DNA of 50,887 bases from Candidatus Gastranaerophilales bacterium (GCA_944323705.1 CALUTM010000007.1:1-50887); one strand, 5' to 3'; numbered from the stretch's first letter, positions 1-7,938 are shown. Notes: generated from the sequence alone by a model not told the origin. Program-made: numbers and translations.

Positions 1-60
1 CGTAAGAAAAACAATAACGGAGTGTAAAAGTTGTGAACCGCCAATAATCCAAGACAGCCT

Positions 61-115
61 CGTCGTTCCCGCCATTTAACAAAAAAATAAGTCCGCCTAG
101 CGGACTTATTTTTTT
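61..115 (+). terminator. Intrinsic terminator with upstream repeat
   Basis: A near-perfect hairpin has arms at 81-96 and 100-115, loop CTA, with an A-tract before and a T-tract after, so it can work in both directions. The 20 bases before it (61-80) match 16 of 20 bases at 1461-1480, which precede a second, similar terminator. It probably ends a transcript entering from beyond the left edge. Confidence 0.85.
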
Positions 116-224
116 GTTCTTTTGTAGTGAAATAAAGAGGTGATAACTCGCCGCAAGATAATTTAAATCTGCTCTTTTTGTAAGTCATACATTTATTTAG
201 TACAAAAACTTATATCATATATAC

Positions 225-572
225 TTATTGACCAAAGAAGTGTTGTTCTGCCATTTCGTCAACCAAGGATACTATATCAATACTCTTTAAATATACAGCT
301 CCGCGTCCTCGAACTGCAGATGCTGTGGCTTCAAGTTTCTTATATCCAAATTTAGCAACTTTAGCATTGAATACTGATATATCCAATTTACCATCATTAG
401 GCTTAGAATCCTTTGCATCCAAGCTTCTTAACCATTCTGTAGTTTCCTTTACATATGTTTTGTATTTATTGCTTTGTCTTATTTTTTCTTTGGCATCTCC
501 CTCAGTGCTTTTTCCAATTAATCCAGCTGATTTATTTATACTTGGGGAACCTTGATTGTATATTGATACCAT
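225..572 (-). CDS. Small EF-hand-like protein of unknown function
   Basis: This 115-residue protein is not a family I can name. Its ATG at 572 follows a strong Shine-Dalgarno (AAGGAGA, about 5 bases upstream), which supports it as a real gene. There is no signal peptide or membrane segment. Residues around 50-66 (DSKPNDGKLD) are rich in Asp and Asn around Gly and resemble, imperfectly, a calcium-binding EF-hand or dockerin loop. The small protein at 23026 carries a similar PDGxL stretch, so both may belong to a lineage-specific group. A CCTAT pentanucleotide repeat lies 70-100 bases upstream of the start and could affect expression. Function is unknown. Confidence 0.7.
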   Translation of the reverse strand: MVSIYNQGSPSINKSAGLIGKSTEGDAKEKIRQSNKYKTYVKETTEWLRSLDAKDSKPNDGKLDISVFNAKVAKFGYKKLEATASAVRGRGAVYLKSIDIVSLVDEMAEQHFFGQ

Positions 573-640
573 ATTTTCTCCTTATCTTTAATAAAACTCG
601 TGTATATTTTTATAAAGTTTTTTGAGAAAAGGAAATTGCT

Positions 641-670
641 CCTATCCTACCCTATCCTATCCTATCCTAT
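641..670. repeat. Pentanucleotide tandem repeat (CCTAT/C)6
   Basis: Six head-to-tail five-base units run from 641 to 670: CCTAT, one CCTAC, then four more CCTAT. The array lies in the intergenic region 70-100 bases upstream of the start at 572 (read on the minus strand) and about 80 bases before the toxin-antitoxin promoter on the other side. Such repeats can change length by slippage. Confidence 0.9.
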
Positions 671-749
671 TAGGCATTCTAACTGAATTTCAGACTAACG
701 AAATTCGAGTTTACAAAAGTTAATATTTGTACAACAAAACCACCTGCTA

Positions 750-778
750 TTGACAACATGTACTGTATACAGTACAAT
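750..778 (+). promoter_or_regulatory. Toxin-antitoxin promoter with embedded operator
   Basis: A textbook promoter is visible: TTGACA at 750-755, a 17-base spacer, and TACAAT at 773-778. An 18-base perfect palindrome (TGTACTGTATACAGTACA, 759-776) fills most of the spacer and overlaps the -10 box. That is the expected place for an autorepressor site of a toxin-antitoxin complex. The -10 ends 6 bases before the ATG at 785, so the transcript should start at or next to the start codon. Confidence 0.85.
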
Positions 779-784
779 ATAGTT

Positions 785-1111
785 ATGAATAACTATGAAA
801 TCGAATATCTGATTTTGCCAAATGGTAAGGCTCCGATTATCGAATGGTTAAATTCTTTAGACAGCATTACAAGAAAACGTATAAATCAAAGAATACTAAG
901 AATCGAAGATGGTAATTTTGGAGATTTCAAAAAATTAAATGATAATATTTCAGAATTACGATTTAACTTTGGAAAAGGTTATAGAGTTTATTATACAGAA
1001 GAAAATAATAAAATAATTTTGTTAATAAATGGTGGTGATAAATCTAAACAATCTAGAGATATCGAAAAAGCAAACGAACTTCTTGAACAATGGAGAATAA
1101 AAAATGACTAA
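785..1111 (+). CDS. higB: RelE/HigB-type (Gp49-like) toxin
   Basis: The product (108 residues from this start) matches the phage Gp49-like / HigB branch of the RelE/ParE toxin superfamily, whose members are usually ribosome-dependent mRNA interferases. The pattern is a basic helix pair (SITRKRINQRILRIEDGNFG), then ELRFNFGKGYRVYYTEENNK and a LLINGGDKSKQ strand typical of the family. An upstream in-frame ATG at 758 would fall between the -35 and -10 boxes and cannot be transcribed from that promoter, so I chose 785. The reading frame overlaps the antitoxin by 8 bases, indicating translational coupling. The message is probably leaderless. Confidence 0.88.
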   Translation: MNNYEIEYLILPNGKAPIIEWLNSLDSITRKRINQRILRIEDGNFGDFKKLNDNISELRFNFGKGYRVYYTEENNKIILLINGGDKSKQSRDIEKANELLEQWRIKND

Positions 1112-1400
1112 ATCAAAATCTTTCAATAAATACATATTAGATGATTTAAAAACAGATGACGACATTAAAGAATGGATTAATATCGGTTTTCAAGAGTTTT
1201 TACAAGATAATGACTTGAATGCTTTTGTAAAAGCTTTAGAATATGCTGTAAGGGCTAAAGATTCTATTTTAGGAATATCTAAAAAAACTGGGATATCAAG
1301 AAGTAATCTTTATGCTATTTTTAACGGAGAACAACAACCTCAATTATCAACAGCCTTAAAAATCATTAAAGAACTTGGATATACTGTTCAAGTTGCTTAA
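1104..1400 (+). CDS. higA: HigA-like antitoxin (XRE helix-turn-helix)
   Basis: This 98-residue protein resembles the COG3636-type addiction-module antidote family. The N-terminal half contains the family-like stretch ILDDLKTDDDIKEWI. The C-terminal half is a helix-turn-helix (GISKKTGISRSNLYAIFNGE). It should bind and neutralise the toxin encoded just upstream, and repress the operon at the palindrome at 759-776. A GGAG Shine-Dalgarno lies inside the end of the toxin gene, and the frames overlap by 8 bases. The toxin-first gene order is typical of higBA. Confidence 0.88.
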   Translation: MTKSKSFNKYILDDLKTDDDIKEWINIGFQEFLQDNDLNAFVKALEYAVRAKDSILGISKKTGISRSNLYAIFNGEQQPQLSTALKIIKELGYTVQVA

Positions 1401-1460
1401 ATTTACTATAGAGGGATAGATTATTTGTATACATTCGAACTAACAGTTCGAACCTAGAAG

Positions 1461-1518
1461 CGTCAGTTCCGCCATTAAACAAAAAAAATAAAGTCCGCTT
1501 GCCGGGCTTTATTTTTTT
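1461..1518 (+). terminator. Intrinsic terminator with upstream repeat (second copy)
   Basis: The hairpin (ATAAAGTCCG paired with CGGGCTTTAT, one G-U pair) is flanked by a poly-A tract (1481-1488) and a poly-T tract. It ends the toxin-antitoxin operon. The preceding 20 bases (1461-1480) match 61-80 at 16 of 20 positions, so this is a diverged copy of the module at 61-115. The two copies bracket the region from 116 to 1460. Confidence 0.8.
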
Positions 1519-1614
1519 GACAAAAGTAGTGGAGATGTTAATTTACAGACATTTCAATCGTGTACGGTTAAAATGAATATTGGCTAAAAGTGGTGGAAAA
1601 TTTAATCAAAAAAT

Positions 1615-1916
1615 ATGAATGATTTAGAACGTGAAATTACAAGTAAAGCGTATAATGACATTGAAATAATTTCGGATTATATTGCTAAAGATAACAAAAG
1701 TGCTGCAACAAAATTTGTGAGATTATTTAACAAAGTATTTAAAACTTTATGTAAACATCCTTATCTTGGGAAATCAAGAGATGATTTTACTTATTTGGAT
1801 GTTAAATTTTTATTGTGAAAAAGAATTACTTAGTTATCTATAGAATAATTGATAACAAAACCTTAAGAATATTAAGAGTTCTAACAGCTTATCAGGATAT
1901 TTGTTCAATATTGTAA
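1615..1916 (+). pseudogene. Frameshifted ParE-type toxin remnant
   Basis: The first frame gives 67 residues of ParE/RelE type (NDIEIISDYIAKDNKSAATKF, then KHPYLGKSRDDF) and stops at 1816-1818. Around 1810-1820 the homology moves to another frame, which gives NYLVIYRIIDNKTLRILRVL and then ends at a TAA at 1914-1916. That is the typical ParE C-terminal strand region. A single small indel near 1812-1822 would restore a toxin of about 100 residues. No ParD-like antitoxin lies before or after it, so this looks like an inactivated orphan. A recoding event is less likely. Confidence 0.75.
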
Positions 1917-2077
1917 TAGTCAAATTGATTGTTAAAAATAGTCATATAAACTGTTGTTTCACATTCTACTCACTTATGTTTTTATTTTTCTAATTATAAA
2001 CCTGATTAAATAATTTTGACAACAATAATATGGTTTAGTATATTTATGTAATAAGTTAAAAGATAAAGAGGTGTGGA

Positions 2078-3298
2078 TTGGCAAGCTTAAAAAAATTATT
2101 AAAACTTTGGCAAAAAAACAATTTAATTACACAAGGTCAAGCAGATAATATTTTGGAGTTTATGAAAGAACGTCAAAAAATAATGTTTTTCTCTATGCTT
2201 AAATGGCTTATGATAATAGGTACTTTTTGGCTTGTCGGAGGAATAATAGGTACAGTTATTAATGTTTTTGAACTTGATATATTTCATAAAATTTGGGAAA
2301 AAATATGCAGTATGTTTGCTTATATTAGCATGTTTATTTCTAAATATATTATGATACCATTCCACAATTTTATTATCCATCCGATATGTGTATTTGTAGA
2401 ATGTTTGTTTGGAAATAACAGATATTATTTTTATTGGGGAACTCTGGCATTAATACTCACAGGATTAATACAAGTTTGCAATTTTAAGATTAAACAAAAT
2501 AATAATATTGACAATCTAAGTCTATCAGAGGAACAAAAGAATGTGTTAAAAACTAACTGGGTAATGGAAACTTTATTTTGTATATTTCTTTCAGCCGTTT
2601 TTTGTTTGTATAATATGCTTTTAATTCCCAGTGGCAATTTTATTTCAGATTACAAAATCATTCCTATGTGGAATATTATTGGAGCAATTACTTTTGTCTT
2701 TTTTGCGTACAAACTTCAAAAAAACATATATCTTGTTTTTGGGATTTATTTTATTGCATTAAGTATTGGGATGTTTTGTGGTTATGATTTTGCGTGTTAC
2801 TGGATTGGTGTTTCCAGGCCTATTATACAAATTATTGTAGGTGTTATTTTAATTCTTATAGCTTATATAAGCCAATTGAAAATTAAATTAGAAGAAAGTA
2901 AAGATGAACATGAATCAACATATTTAATAGAAAAATTTGCAGGGACATATAATTGGGCAGGACTTTTGTTTGTATTCACGGCTTTGTGGATAGCTTCTTT
3001 TTGGGGATTCGGAGCAGAAACTTCACATTATAACATTAGCAGTGCTGAAATATGGTATGCAAATATTTTATTTATTCTAACTTCTGTTTCTGCCATGTAT
3101 TATGGTGCAAAAACCGAACAAAAAATATTTTTTAATTATGGTATAACGTTTTTTATTATTGAATCTTACACGCTTCTTATAGGAAGATTATGGAAATATC
3201 TTCCGGGCGGTATTGCATCATTATTATTAGGTCTTTTACTGATTGGTACTGCAAAATTTTTACAAAAAAATTATTTAAAAAACTTATTGAAAAAATAA
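2078..3298 (+). CDS. DUF2157-like polytopic membrane protein
   Basis: This 406-residue protein begins with a soluble segment (LLKLWQKNNLITQGQADNIL) like the N-terminus of DUF2157 proteins. About ten hydrophobic segments follow, from residue 38 to the C-terminus, so it is an integral inner-membrane protein. The start is a TTG at 2078, preceded by an AGAGGTG Shine-Dalgarno. No transport motif or catalytic residues can be seen and the role is unknown. It stands alone, in AT-rich DNA next to a gene-poor stretch. Confidence 0.72.
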   Translation: MASLKKLLKLWQKNNLITQGQADNILEFMKERQKIMFFSMLKWLMIIGTFWLVGGIIGTVINVFELDIFHKIWEKICSMFAYISMFISKYIMIPFHNFIIHPICVFVECLFGNNRYYFYWGTLALILTGLIQVCNFKIKQNNNIDNLSLSEEQKNVLKTNWVMETLFCIFLSAVFCLYNMLLIPSGNFISDYKIIPMWNIIGAITFVFFAYKLQKNIYLVFGIYFIALSIGMFCGYDFACYWIGVSRPIIQIIVGVILILIAYISQLKIKLEESKDEHESTYLIEKFAGTYNWAGLLFVFTALWIASFWGFGAETSHYNISSAEIWYANILFILTSVSAMYYGAKTEQKIFFNYGITFFIIESYTLLIGRLWKYLPGGIASLLLGLLLIGTAKFLQKNYLKNLLKK

Positions 3299-4111
3299 AC
3301 TACAGATGTGCTTTCATTTCAAACAGTTGGGCTGAAAGCCAAACTACAAACTGGACAAAACGTTGACAGGATTTAAGTATATAAACAGTAAAATGTGAAC
3401 TGCATCACTTAATTTTGTCGAGTGTTTCATAATATTTACAAATTAACATGTTATTTATCTAAAAACAAGTAGTCCATTTATTGCGGTAAATTAAAATTTA
3501 CCACAATAAAAATGTTTCGCTAATCAAAGATTACCAAAACCGACTAAAAACTAATCAATAAATTAACAAAACGCAAAAAATTGCAAATTAAATAATAATT
3601 AATTATTTACAAAAATATGTTTGTACTAATTAAAAATCAAAATGACCCTGCCCAAAATAATCAAACCTTGTGTTCTTTCACATTCACGTCTCTTACTCAT
3701 CGCACTTATCGGATTATTGCTTCACGCTACGCAGTCGTTCATTATGTTTTGCCGGAAAGCAAAACATTCATTCACTTTGCTTCGCACTACTTCGGCGTTT
3801 TGTTCGCTTTCGCTCACTTCAGCCTACGCAAAATCCGACTCGTCGTTCCAGTCATTATAAAAACTTGAATCTACTACCACACTTATTTTTGCACTTATTT
3901 ATAACTTTTAAAACAAGAGTATGCTTGCATCCTGGGTTAAGATGTAAAACTTTTGTTACAAAGTTATTTGAAAATTAGAAAATATGTATAATAAAATATG
4001 TTGATTTAAATAAATGCATTTACTTTGAATTGAACAAGTTTAGTATTAATAACTAATTTGCTTAAGATTGCAAAATTTAAAGTGCTGATTGTCGTTAAGA
4101 AGGAGGATTAA
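3299..4111. other. Gene-poor gap
   Basis: About 800 bases lie between two membrane-protein genes with no convincing gene. Several short open frames between 3617 and 3978 have no Shine-Dalgarno, no domain, and overlap one another. They fall in a patch (about 3640-3860) that is less AT-rich than its surroundings and repeat-like. An AAGGAGG Shine-Dalgarno at about 4099-4106 leads to a four-codon frame (ATG CAC ATC TAA at 4114), perhaps the stub of a lost gene. Confidence 0.6.
3640..3860. repeat. Degenerate intergenic repeat, copy A
   Basis: This patch includes TTGTTCGCTTTCGCTCAC at 3800-3817, which matches 15 of 18 bases of 17392-17409 in the other large gene-poor gap. The sequence around it is also loosely similar (a CACTT followed by CGCAC before the shared core in both). 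It is probably a member of an interspersed family of intergenic repeats. Its boundaries are estimates. Confidence 0.4.
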
Positions 4112-4483
4112 TTATGCACATCTAATTACTAATAAAATTAAAATTAAATAAAAAGCTAATGTTATCAGAAATCCGATGTATTTAAAAACTTTAAAATATT
4201 TGTTTTTTATAAAAAAATAATTAGTTATATGCTTAGTTTTTAAAGTTTCTATAAGAAATATTATAAAAGCGATTGTGGTTATTAACCAAGGAATAAGCAA
4301 AAAAATAATTAGTGGTAAGTATAATGCTATGGGATAAAGATAATAATCTTTTGGCAATTCTTTAGCAATCCATATTAAAATTGGCAAATATAACCAACCA
4401 CAAATTGTGAAAATATTAAAACTAATATAAGCGTTTGCTTTATCTAATTTTTCAAAGATTTTAATATAAGTATTATATAACAA
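4112..4483 (-). CDS. Small multipass membrane protein
   Basis: The frame encodes 123 residues with about four hydrophobic helices (around residues 20-40, 50-80 and 98-121) and no recognisable family. The likely start is a TTG at 4483 with no convincing Shine-Dalgarno, which lowers confidence. It could be the remainder of a larger gene. The hydrophobic pattern is stronger than chance frames in AT-rich DNA usually give. Confidence 0.45.
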   Translation of the reverse strand: MLYNTYIKIFEKLDKANAYISFNIFTICGWLYLPILIWIAKELPKDYYLYPIALYLPLIIFLLIPWLITTIAFIIFLIETLKTKHITNYFFIKNKYFKVFKYIGFLITLAFYLILILLVIRCA

Positions 4484-4586
4484 ATTGAAAGGATATTATT
4501 ATGGTAGATTATAAATTGTATGTCTTGCCGAGATAGTTATGGTATGATTAATTTATTCGGGAAAATGTAATAAATCGGAGGCTGAT

Positions 4587-5390
4587 ATGCCAAAATGGGA
4601 ACTCTTTGAAGAAAATTGTACCGATTATTTAAATCAGAATTTTGGTGAGTATGCAAAATTCGTTCATCAGGGCTGCTCTGATTCTACCAAATCGGATATA
4701 TTGGTAACGAGGGGTAATGATGAATTGTTTTATATTGATGCGAAGCTCTCTCCCGCACAGTGCGGGCAATTTGTTTTAATTCCCGATATGCAAAAAAGGG
4801 TTTTTGAATACAGTCCGAGGAATGTCAACAGGGTTAACTGTTACGCAGAAGAGATTATACGTTTTATGAATTCCGACTTTGAATTATATACAAATGCAGG
4901 AACCAGGGGAGAAAATATAATATTTGACAGCTCTGACAAGGTTTTTGCCGATTGGGTTATAAAAATATACAAAGATAAAAACGTAAAATTTTTTATAACA
5001 AATAATTATACGATTTTACCTGTTGAAAAATTCGGGGAATTTTTTAACGTAACGGCGAAATTTCGGATTAAAAGGAGCGGCTCTTGCAGTGTTAATCGAT
5101 ATCGGCTTGAGGATGTTAAAAAATGTATTTTAAATATGTACAAGGGAATTAATATAAATACGTCTGACGGGAAATTATATGCTGAAACTGAGACGGATAT
5201 AGACAAACAAAGATTTGTTGTCGGGGATTATGAATATATGTTTGGTTTACGCGGTGATGGCAGGTATGAAGTCCGCCAACTGTCAAATACATTCAATTCT
5301 AATGTAATATTTTCGATTGAATTGAAACATAATGTCAGCGGTTTATCCGATGAGGAATTTATTAAATGTCTGGGGCTTACGCTTAATTGA
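4587..5390 (+). CDS. hhaIR: HhaI-like type II restriction endonuclease
   Basis: This 267-residue protein aligns, from memory, along its length with R.HhaI, which cuts GCGC. Shared stretches include SDSTKSDILV near residue 31, FYIDAKLSPAQCGQFVLIP near 49-66, VKFFITNNYTILPVEKF, and LSNTFNSNVIFSIELK near the C-terminus. The PD-(D/E)xK active site is visible as D37, then D51-A-K53. A good Shine-Dalgarno (CGGAGG) precedes the ATG. The gene converges with the partner methyltransferase, ending 15 bases from it. The recognition site GCGC is predicted from homology and is supported by how rare GCGC is in this window. Confidence 0.93.
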   Translation: MPKWELFEENCTDYLNQNFGEYAKFVHQGCSDSTKSDILVTRGNDELFYIDAKLSPAQCGQFVLIPDMQKRVFEYSPRNVNRVNCYAEEIIRFMNSDFELYTNAGTRGENIIFDSSDKVFADWVIKIYKDKNVKFFITNNYTILPVEKFGEFFNVTAKFRIKRSGSCSVNRYRLEDVKKCILNMYKGININTSDGKLYAETETDIDKQRFVVGDYEYMFGLRGDGRYEVRQLSNTFNSNVIFSIELKHNVSGLSDEEFIKCLGLTLN

Positions 5391-5405
5391 AAGAGTTTAC
5401 GGGAC

Positions 5406-6404
5406 TCAAGCTCTTTTCGGTAATTGATTTTCTTCTAGGGATTTGGCGATTTGTGCAATAATAAGTTGTAAAACATCAATTACGACGGAGTTTCCGAATT
5501 GTCTGTATGCATTACTGTCCTTTTCCGCTAAAATGTATGAGTCGGGAAAGCCCATTATCCTTGCACATTCTCTCGGGTGCAGTTTTCTTGGTCTGCCGTT
5601 TATTAAATACCCCCCTGTTTTGGCAAAAACACCTCCGCCGTTGGCTGATAGGGTTATGGCAATTCCTTTGGTGCTGTAAATTCTCTCCCCCTGCCCGCCT
5701 TTATTAACAATTCCGAGCCTTATGGACTTATTGCTGTATGAATTGTCTGGGGTGTTGTTATAGTATATATCCTGCCGATTTATATACAAATCTTTCAGCA
5801 GTTTTTCATCTTTTAATAAAAAATCTTCAACATGGCGTTTCAGCATAAAAGGTTTTGGGAATGAAAAATTCTTAATTTTCATGTCTTTTCTAAAACAAAC
5901 CATATATATACGTTCTCGTTTTTGCGGGATTCCGTAATCTACTGCATTAAGGATTTTTTGGTGAAAATCATATCCCAATTCTTCCATAGTGGTTTTAACG
6001 ACGTTTAATGTTCTGCCGCGGTCGTGTGTTGCAAAATTTTTAACATTTTCCATAAATACAACTTGCGGTTGTTTGGCTTTTACAATTCTTGCCACATCAA
6101 AAAACAGTGTACCTCTGCTGTCTTCAAATCCTCTTTGCTTTCCGCTTATTGAAAAAGCTTGGCAGGGAAATCCCGCACATAAGATATTGTGTGAAGGAAT
6201 TGCGTTTTCATCAACTTTGGTTATATCGCCGTCAGGAATTTCATTAAAATTTTGGGCATAAACTTTTTGAGCATCCGCATCCCATTCGTTTGAATAAACA
6301 CATTTTGCCCCGAACGATTCCAATGCAAGCCTGAATCCTCCTATGCCTGCAAATAAATCAATAAAAGTGAAATCCTTAAGTTTTTTATCTTCAATTACTA
6401 TCAT
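5406..6404 (-). CDS. hhaIM: HhaI-like DNA (cytosine-5) methyltransferase
   Basis: This 332-residue C5-methyltransferase is very close to M.HhaI along its length. It should methylate the inner C of GCGC and protect the host from the adjacent nuclease. The SAM-binding motif is FIDLFAGIGGF (residues 14-24) and the catalytic Cys is C81 in GFPCQAFS, the same position as in M.HhaI. ENV (in VVFMENVKNF) and QRERIYM follow. The target-recognition region (about 235-270) reads GIAITLSANGGGVFAKTGGY, nearly identical to M.HhaI. The start aligns with M.HhaI residue 1. There is no Shine-Dalgarno and the leader is only about 7 bases. No C-protein controller gene is present. Confidence 0.96.
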   Translation of the reverse strand: MIVIEDKKLKDFTFIDLFAGIGGFRLALESFGAKCVYSNEWDADAQKVYAQNFNEIPDGDITKVDENAIPSHNILCAGFPCQAFSISGKQRGFEDSRGTLFFDVARIVKAKQPQVVFMENVKNFATHDRGRTLNVVKTTMEELGYDFHQKILNAVDYGIPQKRERIYMVCFRKDMKIKNFSFPKPFMLKRHVEDFLLKDEKLLKDLYINRQDIYYNNTPDNSYSNKSIRLGIVNKGGQGERIYSTKGIAITLSANGGGVFAKTGGYLINGRPRKLHPRECARIMGFPDSYILAEKDSNAYRQFGNSVVIDVLQLIIAQIAKSLEENQLPKRA

Positions 6405-6417
6405 TTTAGGCGTTTTG

Positions 6418-6445
6418 TCTATAGTGCAATTCTAACATTCTGCAA
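6418..6445 (-). promoter_or_regulatory. Putative methyltransferase promoter
   Basis: Read on the minus strand: TTGCAG (6445-6440), a 16-base spacer, then TATAGA (6423-6418). The -10 lies 13 bases before the ATG at 6404, which implies a leader of about 7 bases with no room for a Shine-Dalgarno. Confidence 0.55.
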
Positions 6446-6478
6446 TATAATTGTAAAGTTCGGGCAAACGTTCAAAGA

Positions 6479-7858
6479 TTATAGGGAGGTGCCGTTTAAC
6501 TTATACAGGTCAATTCCGCCAGCGGCTTTGTATAACCCTATTGTCGCTATTAGTGAATTGATTTTGTTTGAAACTTCTTCTTTTTTTACTGCCAAATACG
6601 CTTCTTTTGCGTATAGAACATCCAGATCGCTTGAGGCTCCGATTGTATGTTTATCCTCCATAAGGCTGTATATTTCCTCTTGCATTTTCAAACGATTCAG
6701 GGCTTCTTCGCAGTTCTCGGAAGCGGTTTTGTATTCGGCAAGGCTTGAATTTATTTCTTTAATACATTCAAGGATAGTCTTTTGATAACTGTTTAAAGCT
6801 TCTTCATACTCCAGTTTTCTGTATCTTAAAAGTGCAAGTTTACGTCCGCCGGAGAATAAGTCCAGAGAGGGTAGTATTCCGGCATTAAAGAATTGTGATG
6901 CCGAGTTGAAAAGCGTATCCAAATGGTAGGCATTCAAACCTATTTGCCCGTATATTACAAATTTGGGTAAAAATTCTCTTTTGGCAACCCTTACATCAAA
7001 TCCGATACGTTTAATGTTATCTTCTTCCTGCAAATAATCGGGTCTGTTTTCGATAATTTCCGTACCGTATTCTGTCGGGATTCCCTTTATAAGAGTTATA
7101 TTATCATATTTATTGCGTGCGATACCGTTGCTTGAATCCGCAAGATAAACTCTCAGGCTGTTTATCAGCGTTTCTTTTGTCTTAATATGTGTATTCTTTT
7201 CCTCTTTTAGTGTAGTAAGCAGTTTTTCTTCCGCAAGCAGTTCCGTTATAGGACACAGACCGATTTCGTATTTATCTTTGGTTTTTGATACAATATCTGC
7301 CTGCACTGCGATAAGTTTATCCTGAATATTCAAAAATTCGTCTGTTTTAATCAGATTAAAATAATCTGCCGCAAAGTCCGAACACAAAGCTATGTAAGTC
7401 GCACGTTCCGCTTGTTTAATAATTTCAAGTTGTTGTTTTACGCTTTTTGTCTTGAGTCTGTTAGCTCCCCATATATCTACTTCATAAGCGGCAGTTATGG
7501 GTAAAAGGTAGTTATATTGGGAATATGTGGGAATTCTCATGTTTCCGTATTGTTGATAAGGTCCTCTCAAATCTCTGGATAAATCGCCCGAGAGTGAAAG
7601 GGATGGAAGTTCATTTGCAAACTGCATTTTTACGAGCTGTTCATTTTCCTTAACTTTTAAAGCCGCATTCTTTAAATCATAATTTTTTTCGTAAACCTTT
7701 AACAGATTATCGGTCAGATTTTCGTCGTTAAATTTTTCCCACCATTCAATATTCATATATTCAATATGTTTTTCCGGCTCTGCGGGTTTGCTGCCTGCAA
7801 ATGCCGTATTGGCAAGCAGCAGGCAGGTGAACAATATATAAATACAAAATTTTTTCAT
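6479..7858 (-). CDS. TolC-type outer membrane efflux factor
   Basis: This 459-residue protein has a signal peptide (about residues 1-21, ending AFA) and a long alpha-helical body with the two-fold pattern of the TolC/NodT outer membrane factor family, including ITAAYEVDIWGANRLK and ILPSLDLFSGGRKLALLRYR. It would form the outer-membrane exit duct for the EmrA/EmrB pair encoded divergently next door. There is no lipobox, unlike many NodT/OprM proteins. AAGGAA precedes the ATG. A promoter read on the minus strand (TTGATA at 7920-7915, 17 bases, TGTAAT at 7897-7892) overlaps the inverted repeat at 7875-7910. Confidence 0.88.
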   Translation of the reverse strand: MKKFCIYILFTCLLLANTAFAGSKPAEPEKHIEYMNIEWWEKFNDENLTDNLLKVYEKNYDLKNAALKVKENEQLVKMQFANELPSLSLSGDLSRDLRGPYQQYGNMRIPTYSQYNYLLPITAAYEVDIWGANRLKTKSVKQQLEIIKQAERATYIALCSDFAADYFNLIKTDEFLNIQDKLIAVQADIVSKTKDKYEIGLCPITELLAEEKLLTTLKEEKNTHIKTKETLINSLRVYLADSSNGIARNKYDNITLIKGIPTEYGTEIIENRPDYLQEEDNIKRIGFDVRVAKREFLPKFVIYGQIGLNAYHLDTLFNSASQFFNAGILPSLDLFSGGRKLALLRYRKLEYEEALNSYQKTILECIKEINSSLAEYKTASENCEEALNRLKMQEEIYSLMEDKHTIGASSDLDVLYAKEAYLAVKKEEVSNKINSLIATIGLYKAAGGIDLYKLNGTSL

Positions 7859-7874
7859 TACACTATTCCTTAAA

Positions 7875-7910
7875 AATATTCTTGTGCTATAATTACATCA
7901 CAAGAATATT
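7875..7910. promoter_or_regulatory. Perfect inverted repeat, likely MarR operator
   Basis: Two perfect 12-base arms, AATATTCTTGTG (7875-7886) and CACAAGAATATT (7899-7910), are separated by 12 bases in the 80-base divergent spacer. The arms overlap the proposed outer-membrane-factor promoter and abut a TATAAT (7910-7915) that could be the -10 of the marR operon. This is where a MarR repressor controlling both transcripts would be expected to bind. Confidence 0.8.
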
Positions 7911-7938
7911 ATAATATCAATATGTGCGAAGGTAAAAA

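Noticed and set aside
1-80. 3' end of a tRNA or tmRNA (also at 1440-1475)
   Set aside because: Ends like CGCCA and a GTTCGAA are present, but no T-arm stem pairs and no acceptor stem can be drawn.
758-784. Longer toxin start at an ATG at 758
   Set aside because: It lies between the -35 and -10 boxes and inside the palindrome, so it would not be on the transcript; the ATG at 785 fits the promoter.
3617-3978. Three overlapping short plus-strand open frames
   Set aside because: No ribosome site, no domain, and they lie in repeat-like DNA shared in part with the gap at 17.4 kb.
4114-4125. Micro-ORF ATG CAC ATC TAA behind a strong ribosome site
   Set aside because: Four codons only and no gene follows on that strand; kept as a note in the gap entry.
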